The notes below the pieces were generated by a model that saw only the letters and a list, made by a program, of their open reading frames with translations, did not search any database and was not told the DNA's origin. The translations under genes and the position numbers were made by a program. From Bacillota bacterium (lineage in GTDB: Bacteria; Bacillota; Sulfobacillia; RBS10-35; Bu92): a stretch of DNA of 53,111 nt. Where the stretch lies: NCBI GenBank assembly GCA_014896375.1, contig JADBKN010000012.1:1-53111 (forward strand), in the 5' to 3' direction. Shown here in pieces: positions 1 through 6,346 of this stretch. Within the stretch, counting starts at the first letter, position 1. Each line of letters opens with the position of its first letter.

Positions 1-13
1 GCCGCCGACCCCG

Positions 14-739
14 TCACGCCTGTGCCTCCGGCGGTACCTGCGGCCTCATGATGATCGTGTTGTAGATCACCCCCGTTCGCGCTGTCATGGCCTGCACGAC
101 GGCCTCGGCCACGTCCTCAGGCCGCAAGGACCAGGGTTTCGGCGTCGAGCCGGCGAAGCCGGTCTGCACGGAGCCCGGACACACGGCGGTCACGCGCACC
201 TCATAGGGTTTGAGTTCCGCCGTCAACACGTCGGTGAGCGCCATCACCGCCCACTTGGAGGCGCAGTAGCCTGCTCCGCGCGGGAAGGTCGTCGTGCCGG
301 CCACAGAGGCGATGTTGACGATGTGTCCCTCCCGCCGCGCCTTGAACCCAGGGATCACGGCGCGGCTGAAGAGGAAAGGGGCGCGTGCGTTGACTTCCAT
401 CATCTCGTCCCAGTGCTCGGGCGCCAGCTCCTCGACTGGTGTGTAGTGCCCCACGCCGGCGTTGTTGACGAGACCCCAGAGCGGGCCGAGCGCGGCCTCC
501 GCCCCGGCGACGCAGCGCGCCGGGAAGTCGCGGTCGCGCACATCGCCGGCGAGGGTCCAGACGGCGCCGGCCCCGGCCGCGTGACACGCCTCGGCCGTCT
601 CCGCGAGGCGCTGCGCGTCTCGAGCCGTCAACGCGAGCCGGGCGCCCTCGGCGGCCAGGGCGAGCGCCACGGCGCGGCCGATGCCCCGGCTGGCGCCGGT
701 GACGAGGATGGTCCGATGGGACAAGTCCAAGCCCGCCAT
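14..739 (-). CDS. Short-chain dehydrogenase/reductase (SDR)
   Basis: A classical SDR of 241 residues, probably an NAD(P)H-dependent oxidoreductase of unknown substrate. The cofactor motif TGASRGIG is at residues 14-21, NNAG at 92-95, and the catalytic triad is Ser145, Tyr158 and Lys162 (in YCASK). The length is normal for the family. The chosen ATG at 739 has a GGAGG site 7 nt upstream. An in-frame ATG at 763 has its own GGAGG site 5 nt upstream and would add eight residues, so the true start is uncertain. A much longer upstream extension is possible in the frame, but it runs antisense through comB and has no family similarity. It lies tail-to-head after comB on the minus strand with about 80 nt between. 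The family is clear; the substrate cannot be inferred. Confidence 0.88.
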   Translation of the reverse strand: MAGLDLSHRTILVTGASRGIGRAVALALAAEGARLALTARDAQRLAETAEACHAAGAGAVWTLAGDVRDRDFPARCVAGAEAALGPLWGLVNNAGVGHYTPVEELAPEHWDEMMEVNARAPFLFSRAVIPGFKARREGHIVNIASVAGTTTFPRGAGYCASKWAVMALTDVLTAELKPYEVRVTAVCPGSVQTGFAGSTPKPWSLRPEDVAEAVVQAMTARTGVIYNTIIMRPQVPPEAQA

Positions 740-775
740 CTGCGTTCCTCCTTCGTTCTGCATCCGTTCCTCCTT
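738..775 (-). promoter_or_regulatory. Duplicated ribosome binding site and start codon of the SDR gene
   Basis: Two near-identical blocks (GAAGGAGGAACG followed by ATG) lie in tandem about 24 nt apart, giving two in-frame starts at 763 and 739, each with a well-placed Shine-Dalgarno sequence. Seen directly. It could be a small tandem duplication that yields two protein forms or simply raises initiation. Confidence 0.6.
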
Positions 776-821
776 CGAGGCGCTGACTCGCACGGGATCC
801 CGGTCGATGTCTCCACGCCGG

Positions 822-1751
822 TCACGTCGCCGCCGCACCGCCCGCGGGCAAGCCCTCCGTGCGATGGAGCTCCTCGCGGATGATGAGCCGTCCCTCTCGA
901 CGCGCCGCAAAGCGGTGGCGGTCGACGGCCGCGCAAGCGTTGAGGTCCGCCGCCAGGCCGGCCGCCGCGACGTTGCGGCCGGCGCGGCTGGAGCGCAGAC
1001 ACTCCAGCTCGCGGCCGCGCCACTGACGGTAGACGGATTGGGCCACAAGCGCGGCGTCGCCGGAGGGCGTGGCGCCCCACCCGGCCAGGCGGTCGAGGAG
1101 GGCACCGGCAGCGAGGAGGTCATCCAGGGCGAGACCGCCCTCCGTGCCGGCGCAGAGGATCAGCACGCGGAATCGGACCGATGTTGCGCCTCCCGCCGCT
1201 GCGCCTCCCGCCGCTGCGCCTCCCGCCGCCTCCGCACCGCCCGCCGCCTCCGCGCCTCCGCCCCCAACCCCCGCACCCCCGGCCGCCTGCGCGGCCCGCG
1301 CCGCCCGCGCCAGGGCCGCTGCCGTCGCGGACACGTTCATGAGCGCGAACGCGTACACGGCGGCCGTGGAGGCGGGCACGGCCGCCAGCGCGCGGCTGCC
1401 GTTCGTGGTGGCCAGCGCGAGGCGCGCGCCACGGAGGTCATCGGCCGCGGCCTCCATTTCCCGCGGAGAGTTGCCGTAGTCAAATCCGGGCAGGCGCCGG
1501 GCGCCCCGCTCCCCGGCGATGCGCCAGGCCGGGTCGGCGGCGCGCAGTGCGAGGGCCTCCTGCGGCTCCGCCACCGGAAGCACGGCGCTCGCGCCGGCCG
1601 CCAGCGCGGCCACGATGGTGCTCGTCGCGCGGACCTGGTCGACGACCGCCACCGCCGTGCGGGGCCACGGGTAGCCTTGAAGGGAGGCGATCGCCTCCCG
1701 CGTGGGCAACACCTCGACCGGCAGGCCTCCAGGCGCGCTCAAAGCGGTCAA
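822..1751 (-). CDS. comB: 2-phosphosulfolactate phosphatase (ComB family)
   Basis: ComB removes phosphate from 2-phospho-3-sulfolactate to give 3-sulfolactate, the second step after ComA. Family motifs are present: VVDQVRATSTI at 37-47, a GERG..PGFDYGNSP block at 80-96, TTNGS at 115-119 and CAGTEG at 200-205. At 309 residues it is longer than the usual ~240 because of an Ala/Gly-rich insert at about 150-190 coded by short GC-rich tandem repeats. The start is TTG, preceded by AGGAGG 10 nt upstream. It is divergent from the aminotransferase-comA-sat-like-panD run, sharing a 62-nt intergenic region, which suggests co-regulation with comA. In spore formers, 3-sulfolactate is a known spore solute; in methanogens the same step leads to coenzyme M. 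Confidence 0.88.
   Translation of the reverse strand: MTALSAPGGLPVEVLPTREAIASLQGYPWPRTAVAVVDQVRATSTIVAALAAGASAVLPVAEPQEALALRAADPAWRIAGERGARRLPGFDYGNSPREMEAAADDLRGARLALATTNGSRALAAVPASTAAVYAFALMNVSATAAALARAARAAQAAGGAGVGGGGAEAAGGAEAAGGAAAGGAAAGGATSVRFRVLILCAGTEGGLALDDLLAAGALLDRLAGWGATPSGDAALVAQSVYRQWRGRELECLRSSRAGRNVAAAGLAADLNACAAVDRHRFAARREGRLIIREELHRTEGLPAGGAAAT
1185..1229. repeat. 15-bp tandem repeat x3 inside comB
   Basis: Three perfect copies of TGCGCCTCCCGCCGC in a row, continuing as degenerate GC-rich repeats to about 1290. They encode the Ala/Gly-rich insert of ComB. Typical of replication slippage; the 15-bp period keeps the frame. Confidence 0.9.
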
Positions 1752-1813
1752 GGTTCGGTCCCCCTCCTCCCCTCATACGTTAGAGCACAGTTCGGGGCAG
1801 GGGGCAGCCGATC

Positions 1814-3193
1814 GTGTCGACGGGCGATGGCCGCACGCCGCCGGAGGACCCGCGGGAGCTCGACCGCCGCTACGTCTGGCACCCGCTCACCCAGCACGCT
1901 GGCCTGGATGCGGAACCGCTCCTGATGGTGGTCGCGGCGCAGCGTCACGTGGTGATCGACGACGCCGGCCGCGCCTACCTCGACGCCATGGCCGGCCTCT
2001 GGTGCGTCCAGGCCGGCTACGGCCGCACGGAGATCGCCGAGGCCGTCCACCGCCAGATGCGGCGTCTGGCGTACTACCCGCACACGCAGGCCAACGCGCC
2101 CGCGGCCGAACTGGCGGCGCGGCTCGCCCGTCTCCTCGGCGGGCGGCTGCGGCGCACGTACTTCACCGCCTCGGGCTCCGAGGCGAACGAGGCGGCGTTC
2201 AAGATCTCGCGCCAGTACCACCTGCAGCGCGGCGAGGGGCGCCGCTACAAGATCCTGGGGCGGCACTACGCCTATCACGGCACCACCCTGGCCACGCTCG
2301 CCGCGGGCGGCATGGCGGCGCGCGCGGAGCGCTTCGAGCCCCTGCCCGGAGGCTTCGTGCGCGTGGTGGCGCCGTACTGCTACCGCTGTCCCTTCGGCCT
2401 GGCCTACCCCTCCTGCGGCGTGGCCTGCGCGCGCCAGGTGGAGGAGGTGTTGCGCTCCGAGGGACCGGGCACGGTCGCGGCGATGGTGCTGGAGCCGGTG
2501 CAGAGCGCGGCCGGCGTGCTCGTGCCCCCGAGGGAGTATCTCCCGATGGTCGCCGAGGCCTGCCGCCGCCACGGTGTGCTCCTCATCGTCGACGAGGTCA
2601 TCAACGGCTTCGGACGCACGGGGCGGATGTTCGCGCACCAGTGGTACGGGGTGGAGCCGGACCTCGTCACGATGGCCAAGGGGCTGACGAGCGCCTACGT
2701 GCCCATGGCGGCCGTGACGGCGACCGACGAGGTCTTCTCCGCCTTCCTCGGCGCGCCCGGCAGCGGCCGCGAGGCCGTGCAGGTGAGCACCTTCGGCGGC
2801 CACCCGGTGGCCGCGGCGGCGGCCTTGGCCAATCTCGACATCCTGGAGCGCGAGCGCCTCGCGGAGAACGCGCGGGAGGTGGGGGCTTACCTCCTGGAGA
2901 AGTTCGAAGGACTCCGCCGCCACGCGGCGGTGGGCGACGTGCGCGGGATCGGGCTCCTGCTCGCGGTGGAGCTCGTCGCGGACCGCGCCTCGCGCCGGCC
3001 GCTGGAGGAGGCGCTCGCGGCGCAGGTGGTGCGGGACTGTCTGGAGGCGGGCGTGATCGTCGGCCGCACCGTGCGCACGTACCACGGCGGCGGCCATACG
3101 CTGACGTTCGCGCCGCCCCTCATCTGGACGCGCGAGGAGGCCGACGAGCTCGTCGCCGCCCTGGACCGCGCGCTGCGGCGCCTTGAGGCTTGA
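1814..3193 (+). CDS. Class III PLP aminotransferase (taurine/omega-amino acid:pyruvate type)
   Basis: A 459-residue fold-type I, class III aminotransferase. The N-terminal WHPLTQH motif (22-28), the SGSEANE segment (120-126), the Asp260-Glu261 PLP-ring contact and Lys289 in the MAKGLTS motif, which forms the Schiff base, are all present. The CYRCPFG...SCGVAC cysteines (189, 192, 201, 205) resemble those of the taurine-pyruvate transaminase group. Start is GTG at 1814 with a weak G-rich site upstream; divergent from comB. Placed between comB and comA, it could transaminate a sulfonated substrate (taurine/sulfoacetaldehyde or cysteate/sulfopyruvate). With panD downstream, beta-alanine is also possible. 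Family assignment is firm; substrate is inference from context. Confidence 0.85.
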   Translation: MSTGDGRTPPEDPRELDRRYVWHPLTQHAGLDAEPLLMVVAAQRHVVIDDAGRAYLDAMAGLWCVQAGYGRTEIAEAVHRQMRRLAYYPHTQANAPAAELAARLARLLGGRLRRTYFTASGSEANEAAFKISRQYHLQRGEGRRYKILGRHYAYHGTTLATLAAGGMAARAERFEPLPGGFVRVVAPYCYRCPFGLAYPSCGVACARQVEEVLRSEGPGTVAAMVLEPVQSAAGVLVPPREYLPMVAEACRRHGVLLIVDEVINGFGRTGRMFAHQWYGVEPDLVTMAKGLTSAYVPMAAVTATDEVFSAFLGAPGSGREAVQVSTFGGHPVAAAAALANLDILERERLAENAREVGAYLLEKFEGLRRHAAVGDVRGIGLLLAVELVADRASRRPLEEALAAQVVRDCLEAGVIVGRTVRTYHGGGHTLTFAPPLIWTREEADELVAALDRALRRLEA

Positions 3194-3234
3194 GGCGACG
3201 CCGCGCGACATGATTTGCGTGAAGGAGGCCGACG

Positions 3235-4044
3235 ATGCAGGCGAGCAAAGCCTGGGACGGGGTCTGCGTCCATCCGATCGGCGGGCGGAGCGCGAAGCCC
3301 CGCCGCGCCGGCGTGACGATGGTCATCGACAAGGGGCTGGGGCTCGAGTCCACGCGCGAGCTTCTCTCCCTCGCGGGGGACTACATCGACTTCATCAAGC
3401 TGGGGTTCGGCACGTCCGCCTTCTACGACGCCGAGCTCCTCCGCGCCAAGATCCGGCTCATCCGCGGTCACGGCGTGCACGTTTACCCTGGCGGCACGTT
3501 CCTTGAGGTGGCCGAGCTGCAGTCCGCCACGGAGGCGTTCCTCGATCGCGCCGAGGCGCTCGGCTTCGATTTCGTGGAGGTTTCCGACGGCACGTTGGCG
3601 ATCGCGCCGGAGCGGCGGCGCCGCATCATCGCCGCGGCGCTGGAGCGGGGCCTGGGGGTGCTCACGGAGGTGGGCAAGAAGCATCCGGCCGACCGCCAGC
3701 CCCTTGAGGTGCAGCGGCGCCAGGTGCGCGAGGACCTCGCCTCCGGGGCGCGCTACGTGATCGTGGAGGCGCGGGAGTCCGGTGTGGGCGTCGGCATCTA
3801 CGACGACGACGGCCGCATCGACCGTGCCGCTTTGGAGGCCTTCGAGACGGCCGCGCCGCCGGAGCGGCTCATCTGGGAAGCGCCCCTCAAGTCGCAGCAG
3901 GAGGCGCTCATCGAGCGCTTCGGGCCCAACGTCAACCTGGGCAACATCCACCCGCAGGAGGTGCTGGCCCTCGAGGCCCTGCGCGTGGGGCTGCGCGGCG
4001 ACACCCTGCGCCGGGCGGCCCGCGTGGGCGCCCGGCATGAGTGA
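3235..4044 (+). CDS. comA: Phosphosulfolactate synthase (ComA)
   Basis: ComA adds sulfite to phosphoenolpyruvate to give 2-phospho-3-sulfolactate. The 269-residue protein matches the family along its length: the early DKGL segment (32-35), DFIKLGFGTS, VYPGGTFLE, FDFVEVSDGT, LTEVGKK, VIVEARESG and a C-terminal NVNLGNI, all typical of this TIM-barrel enzyme. ATG start with AAGGAGG 6-7 nt upstream. It follows the aminotransferase by 41 nt and overlaps the next start by 8 nt, so it is almost certainly in an operon. With comB just upstream on the other strand, the pair makes 3-sulfolactate, an abundant spore component in Bacillus, where comA homologues sit beside sulfate-assimilation genes. Confidence 0.92.
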   Translation: MQASKAWDGVCVHPIGGRSAKPRRAGVTMVIDKGLGLESTRELLSLAGDYIDFIKLGFGTSAFYDAELLRAKIRLIRGHGVHVYPGGTFLEVAELQSATEAFLDRAEALGFDFVEVSDGTLAIAPERRRRIIAAALERGLGVLTEVGKKHPADRQPLEVQRRQVREDLASGARYVIVEARESGVGVGIYDDDGRIDRAALEAFETAAPPERLIWEAPLKSQQEALIERFGPNVNLGNIHPQEVLALEALRVGLRGDTLRRAARVGARHE

Positions 4045-5194
4045 ACTGATCCCGCCGTACGGCGGCCGGCTGGTGACGGCCGAGCCGTCGGGGGCGGAGC
4101 GGCGCGAGCTGGCGGCACGGGCCGCCCGGCTGCCCTCGCTCCCCGTGGCCGACGTCACCCTGGCGCACATGGAGGCGATCGCCACAGGGGTCTATAGCCC
4201 ATTGACCGGCTTCATGGGAGAGAGGGACTGCCGCTCCGTGGTGGAGCGCTTGCGCTTGGCCGACGGCCGCCCCTGGCCCTGGCCGGTCGTCCTGCCCGTT
4301 CCCGAGGAGTGGGCGCGCCGCCGCCGCGCGGGGGAGGAGGTGGCGCTCCTGGACTCGGGTGGGCGGCTCATGGGTGTGCTGGGCCTTGAGGACCTCTTCC
4401 GCCCGGACCCGCGCTGGAAGGCGGCCGCGCCGGACGGCGAGCCGCTGCCGCTGGGCCGGCCGGACGCCGGCGTAATGTACGCCGGCGGCCCGGTCCGGTT
4501 GCTGCAGCGGCGGCCGGCGCGCTTCCCGCGGCTGCAGCAGGACCCAGTGGAGGTGCGAGCGACGCTGGCGGGCCGCGGCTGGCGCGCGGTGGCCGGCATC
4601 CTCACGCGCCACGTCATCCATAAGGACGGAGAGTACGTCTTGCGCACGCTCCTTGAGGGCGCCGACGGCGTGCTCGTGCAGGGGGTGGTGGCGGACGCCG
4701 ACGAGCCGCGCGACATCCCCGCGCGCGTGCGCGTCCGCTGCTACGAGGTCGTCCTCCACCAGTACTTCCCCGCGCACCGCGTGCACCTCGTCGTCCAGGG
4801 CGTGAGCGAACCGCTGGGCAGCCCGCGGCGCGCACTCCTGGGCGCGATCGTGCTGCGCAATTACGGCTGCACGCAGGCCGCCGTGACGGCGGAAGCGGCC
4901 GGCGCGGAAGAGGCCGGCGACGAAGGCCTGGGCCTGCAGATGGTGCAGGAGCTTTACGAGCGCTTTCAGGATGAGCTGGGCATCCGCCTGACGTTCTTCA
5001 CCCAACCGCTCTTCTGCGACGCTTGCGGTACGATGGTGACGGACAAGACCTGCCCTCACGGGGCGCTGGAGCGCGTTATCATGAACCGTGAGCGGCTGAG
5101 GCGGCTGCTGCTCGCGGGCATCGCGCCGCCGCCGCAGTATACGCGGCCGGAAGTGGCGAGCATCCTTCTGGAGTGGGCCCGCGGCGCCCGCTGA
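4037..5194 (+). CDS. ATP-sulfurylase-like protein with eroded active-site motifs
   Basis: A 385-residue homologue of dissimilatory/assimilatory ATP sulfurylase (Sat). The overall family pattern is intact: IATGVYSPLTGFMG near the N-terminus, MYAGGPV, CYEVVLHQYFP, RNYGCTQ and a C-terminal cysteine cluster (FCDACG...CPHG). However, the catalytic motifs are changed. The QTRNPxHxxHE motif reads LTRHVIHKDGE, the GRDHAG motif reads TAEAAG, and the late SGT/SAT motif before the C-terminus reads MNRER. It therefore may not make adenylylsulfate. ATG at 4037 overlaps the comA stop by 8 nt (translational coupling). Comparable comA-sat neighbours are known in Bacillus, where sulfite supply is assumed. Alternatives: regulatory or structural subunit, or a changed substrate. 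Confidence 0.75.
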   Translation: MSELIPPYGGRLVTAEPSGAERRELAARAARLPSLPVADVTLAHMEAIATGVYSPLTGFMGERDCRSVVERLRLADGRPWPWPVVLPVPEEWARRRRAGEEVALLDSGGRLMGVLGLEDLFRPDPRWKAAAPDGEPLPLGRPDAGVMYAGGPVRLLQRRPARFPRLQQDPVEVRATLAGRGWRAVAGILTRHVIHKDGEYVLRTLLEGADGVLVQGVVADADEPRDIPARVRVRCYEVVLHQYFPAHRVHLVVQGVSEPLGSPRRALLGAIVLRNYGCTQAAVTAEAAGAEEAGDEGLGLQMVQELYERFQDELGIRLTFFTQPLFCDACGTMVTDKTCPHGALERVIMNRERLRRLLLAGIAPPPQYTRPEVASILLEWARGAR

Positions 5195-5241
5195 CCCCGG
5201 CCCGCGGGGGCGCCCGGCCGCACGGGAAGGAGGTCCCAGCG

Positions 5242-5634
5242 ATGTTGCGCCCCATGTGCAAAGGGAAGATCCACAGGGCCACCGTCACGGAGGCCGACCT
5301 GAACTACATCGGCAGCATCACCATCGACCTCGACCTGATGGAGGCCGCGGGCATCCTCCCGTACGAGATGGTGCAGATCACCAACCTCTCCACCGGCGCC
5401 CTCTGGCGCACCTACGTCATCGCGGGGGAGCGCGGCTCCGGCGCCATCTGCCTGAACGGGCCGCCGGCGCGGCTCTTCCATCCGGGGGACAAGGTCATCA
5501 TCATCTCCTACGCCTACTTTGACGAGGACGAGCTGGCCGAGCTCCGCCCGAAGATCGTGTTCGTGGACGAGCACAACCGCATCACCGAGGTGCGCACCGA
5601 CGAGCGCCCGTTCGAATTGAGCCCGCTGCCCTGA
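5242..5634 (+). CDS. panD: Aspartate 1-decarboxylase (pyruvoyl enzyme)
   Basis: PanD decarboxylates L-aspartate to beta-alanine for pantothenate. The 130-residue proenzyme has Lys9 and the self-cleavage site Gly24-Ser25 in YIGSITID at the same positions as the E. coli enzyme; Ser25 becomes the pyruvoyl group. ATG start with AAGGAGG 7-8 nt upstream. It is the last gene of the aminotransferase-comA-sat-like run, 47 nt after the previous stop, and no panB or panC is nearby. That context leaves open a role in the sulfonate cluster (for example acting on cysteate, a close analogue of aspartate), which is speculation. A strong hairpin follows. Confidence 0.93.
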   Translation: MLRPMCKGKIHRATVTEADLNYIGSITIDLDLMEAAGILPYEMVQITNLSTGALWRTYVIAGERGSGAICLNGPPARLFHPGDKVIIISYAYFDEDELAELRPKIVFVDEHNRITEVRTDERPFELSPLP

Positions 5635-5659
5635 GGCGCCGCGCCCGCGCATAGGAGGG

Positions 5660-5693
5660 GGCCCCTTCCGCCATGCTACGGGCGGAAGGGGCC
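5660..5693 (+). terminator. Strong hairpin after panD, probable terminator
   Basis: Perfect 13-bp inverted repeat (GGCCCCTTCCGCC / GGCGGAAGGGGCC) with an 8-nt loop, 25 nt after the panD stop. No T-run follows, so it may be a weak or factor-assisted terminator, or may protect the panD mRNA end. Confidence 0.6.
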
Positions 5694-5703
5694 TTGGCGC
5701 ACA

Positions 5704-6333
5704 TTGTCCCGTCCCGTGGCCGTGAGGAGCCGCGCCTTCTTTTGGAAGCGGCTGCACGGGCTCACCGGCGTGGTGCCGGTGGGCGCGTTTGTCGTCTTCC
5801 ACCTCTGGGCCAACGCCCGTTCCCTGCGGGGGCCGGCCGTCTTCGACGCCGAGGTGGCGCGGCTGGAGGCCACGCCCTTCCTCTTCGCCATCGAGATGCT
5901 GCTCATCGTCCTGCCGCTCGCCTTTCACGGCCTCTACGGCCTCTGGCTCGCGCTGCAGGCCGACCAGAACGTCCTGCGCTACGGCTACTTCCGCAACTGG
6001 ATGTTCTATCTCCAGCGGGCGAGCGGCGTCGTGGCGCTGGTCTTCATCGGGTACCACTACTGGGCCTTCCGGCTCGCCAACTGGCTCTACGGCCGGCCGA
6101 TCACGTACGCCACGGTGGCGTCCGACCTGCGCCAGCCGGTGATCTTCGCCGTGTACGCGATCGGCGTGCTGGCGGTCGCCTTCCATCTGGCGAACGGCCT
6201 TTGGAACTTCGCCGTGGACTGGGGCCTGGCCGTGGGCCCGCGGGCGCGCGAGCAGCTCACGTATGCGATGGCGGTCGTGTTCGTGGTGGTGTCCGCCATG
6301 GGGCTCGGCGCGATGATCGGCTTCGTGCGCTGA
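5704..6333 (+). CDS. sdhC: Succinate dehydrogenase cytochrome b558 subunit
   Basis: A 209-residue membrane protein of the Bacillus-type diheme cytochrome b558 family, which anchors succinate dehydrogenase/fumarate reductase and passes electrons to quinone. It has five hydrophobic segments with conserved histidines near RLHGLTG (first), the FHLWAN region, AFHGLYG, YHYWAF and AFHLANG, which are the expected heme ligands. The start is uncertain: TTG at 5704 is used here, but GTG codons at 5716 or 5722 are possible because no clear Shine-Dalgarno site is seen. It precedes sdhA by 13 nt and forms an operon with it. Confidence 0.88.
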   Translation: MSRPVAVRSRAFFWKRLHGLTGVVPVGAFVVFHLWANARSLRGPAVFDAEVARLEATPFLFAIEMLLIVLPLAFHGLYGLWLALQADQNVLRYGYFRNWMFYLQRASGVVALVFIGYHYWAFRLANWLYGRPITYATVASDLRQPVIFAVYAIGVLAVAFHLANGLWNFAVDWGLAVGPRAREQLTYAMAVVFVVVSAMGLGAMIGFVR

Positions 6334-6346
6334 AGGGGGTGGCGGC

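Noticed and set aside
1185-1290. Short regular repeats resembling a CRISPR-like array
   Set aside because: The units are contiguous with no spacers and code the Ala/Gly insert of comB; it is a tandem repeat.
1748-3211. Large 487-codon open frame antisense to the aminotransferase
   Set aside because: A product of high GC content; Arg/His-rich without domains, opposite a clearly conserved gene. Many similar antisense frames (for example opposite comA, sdhA, prkC and recG) were left out for the same reason.
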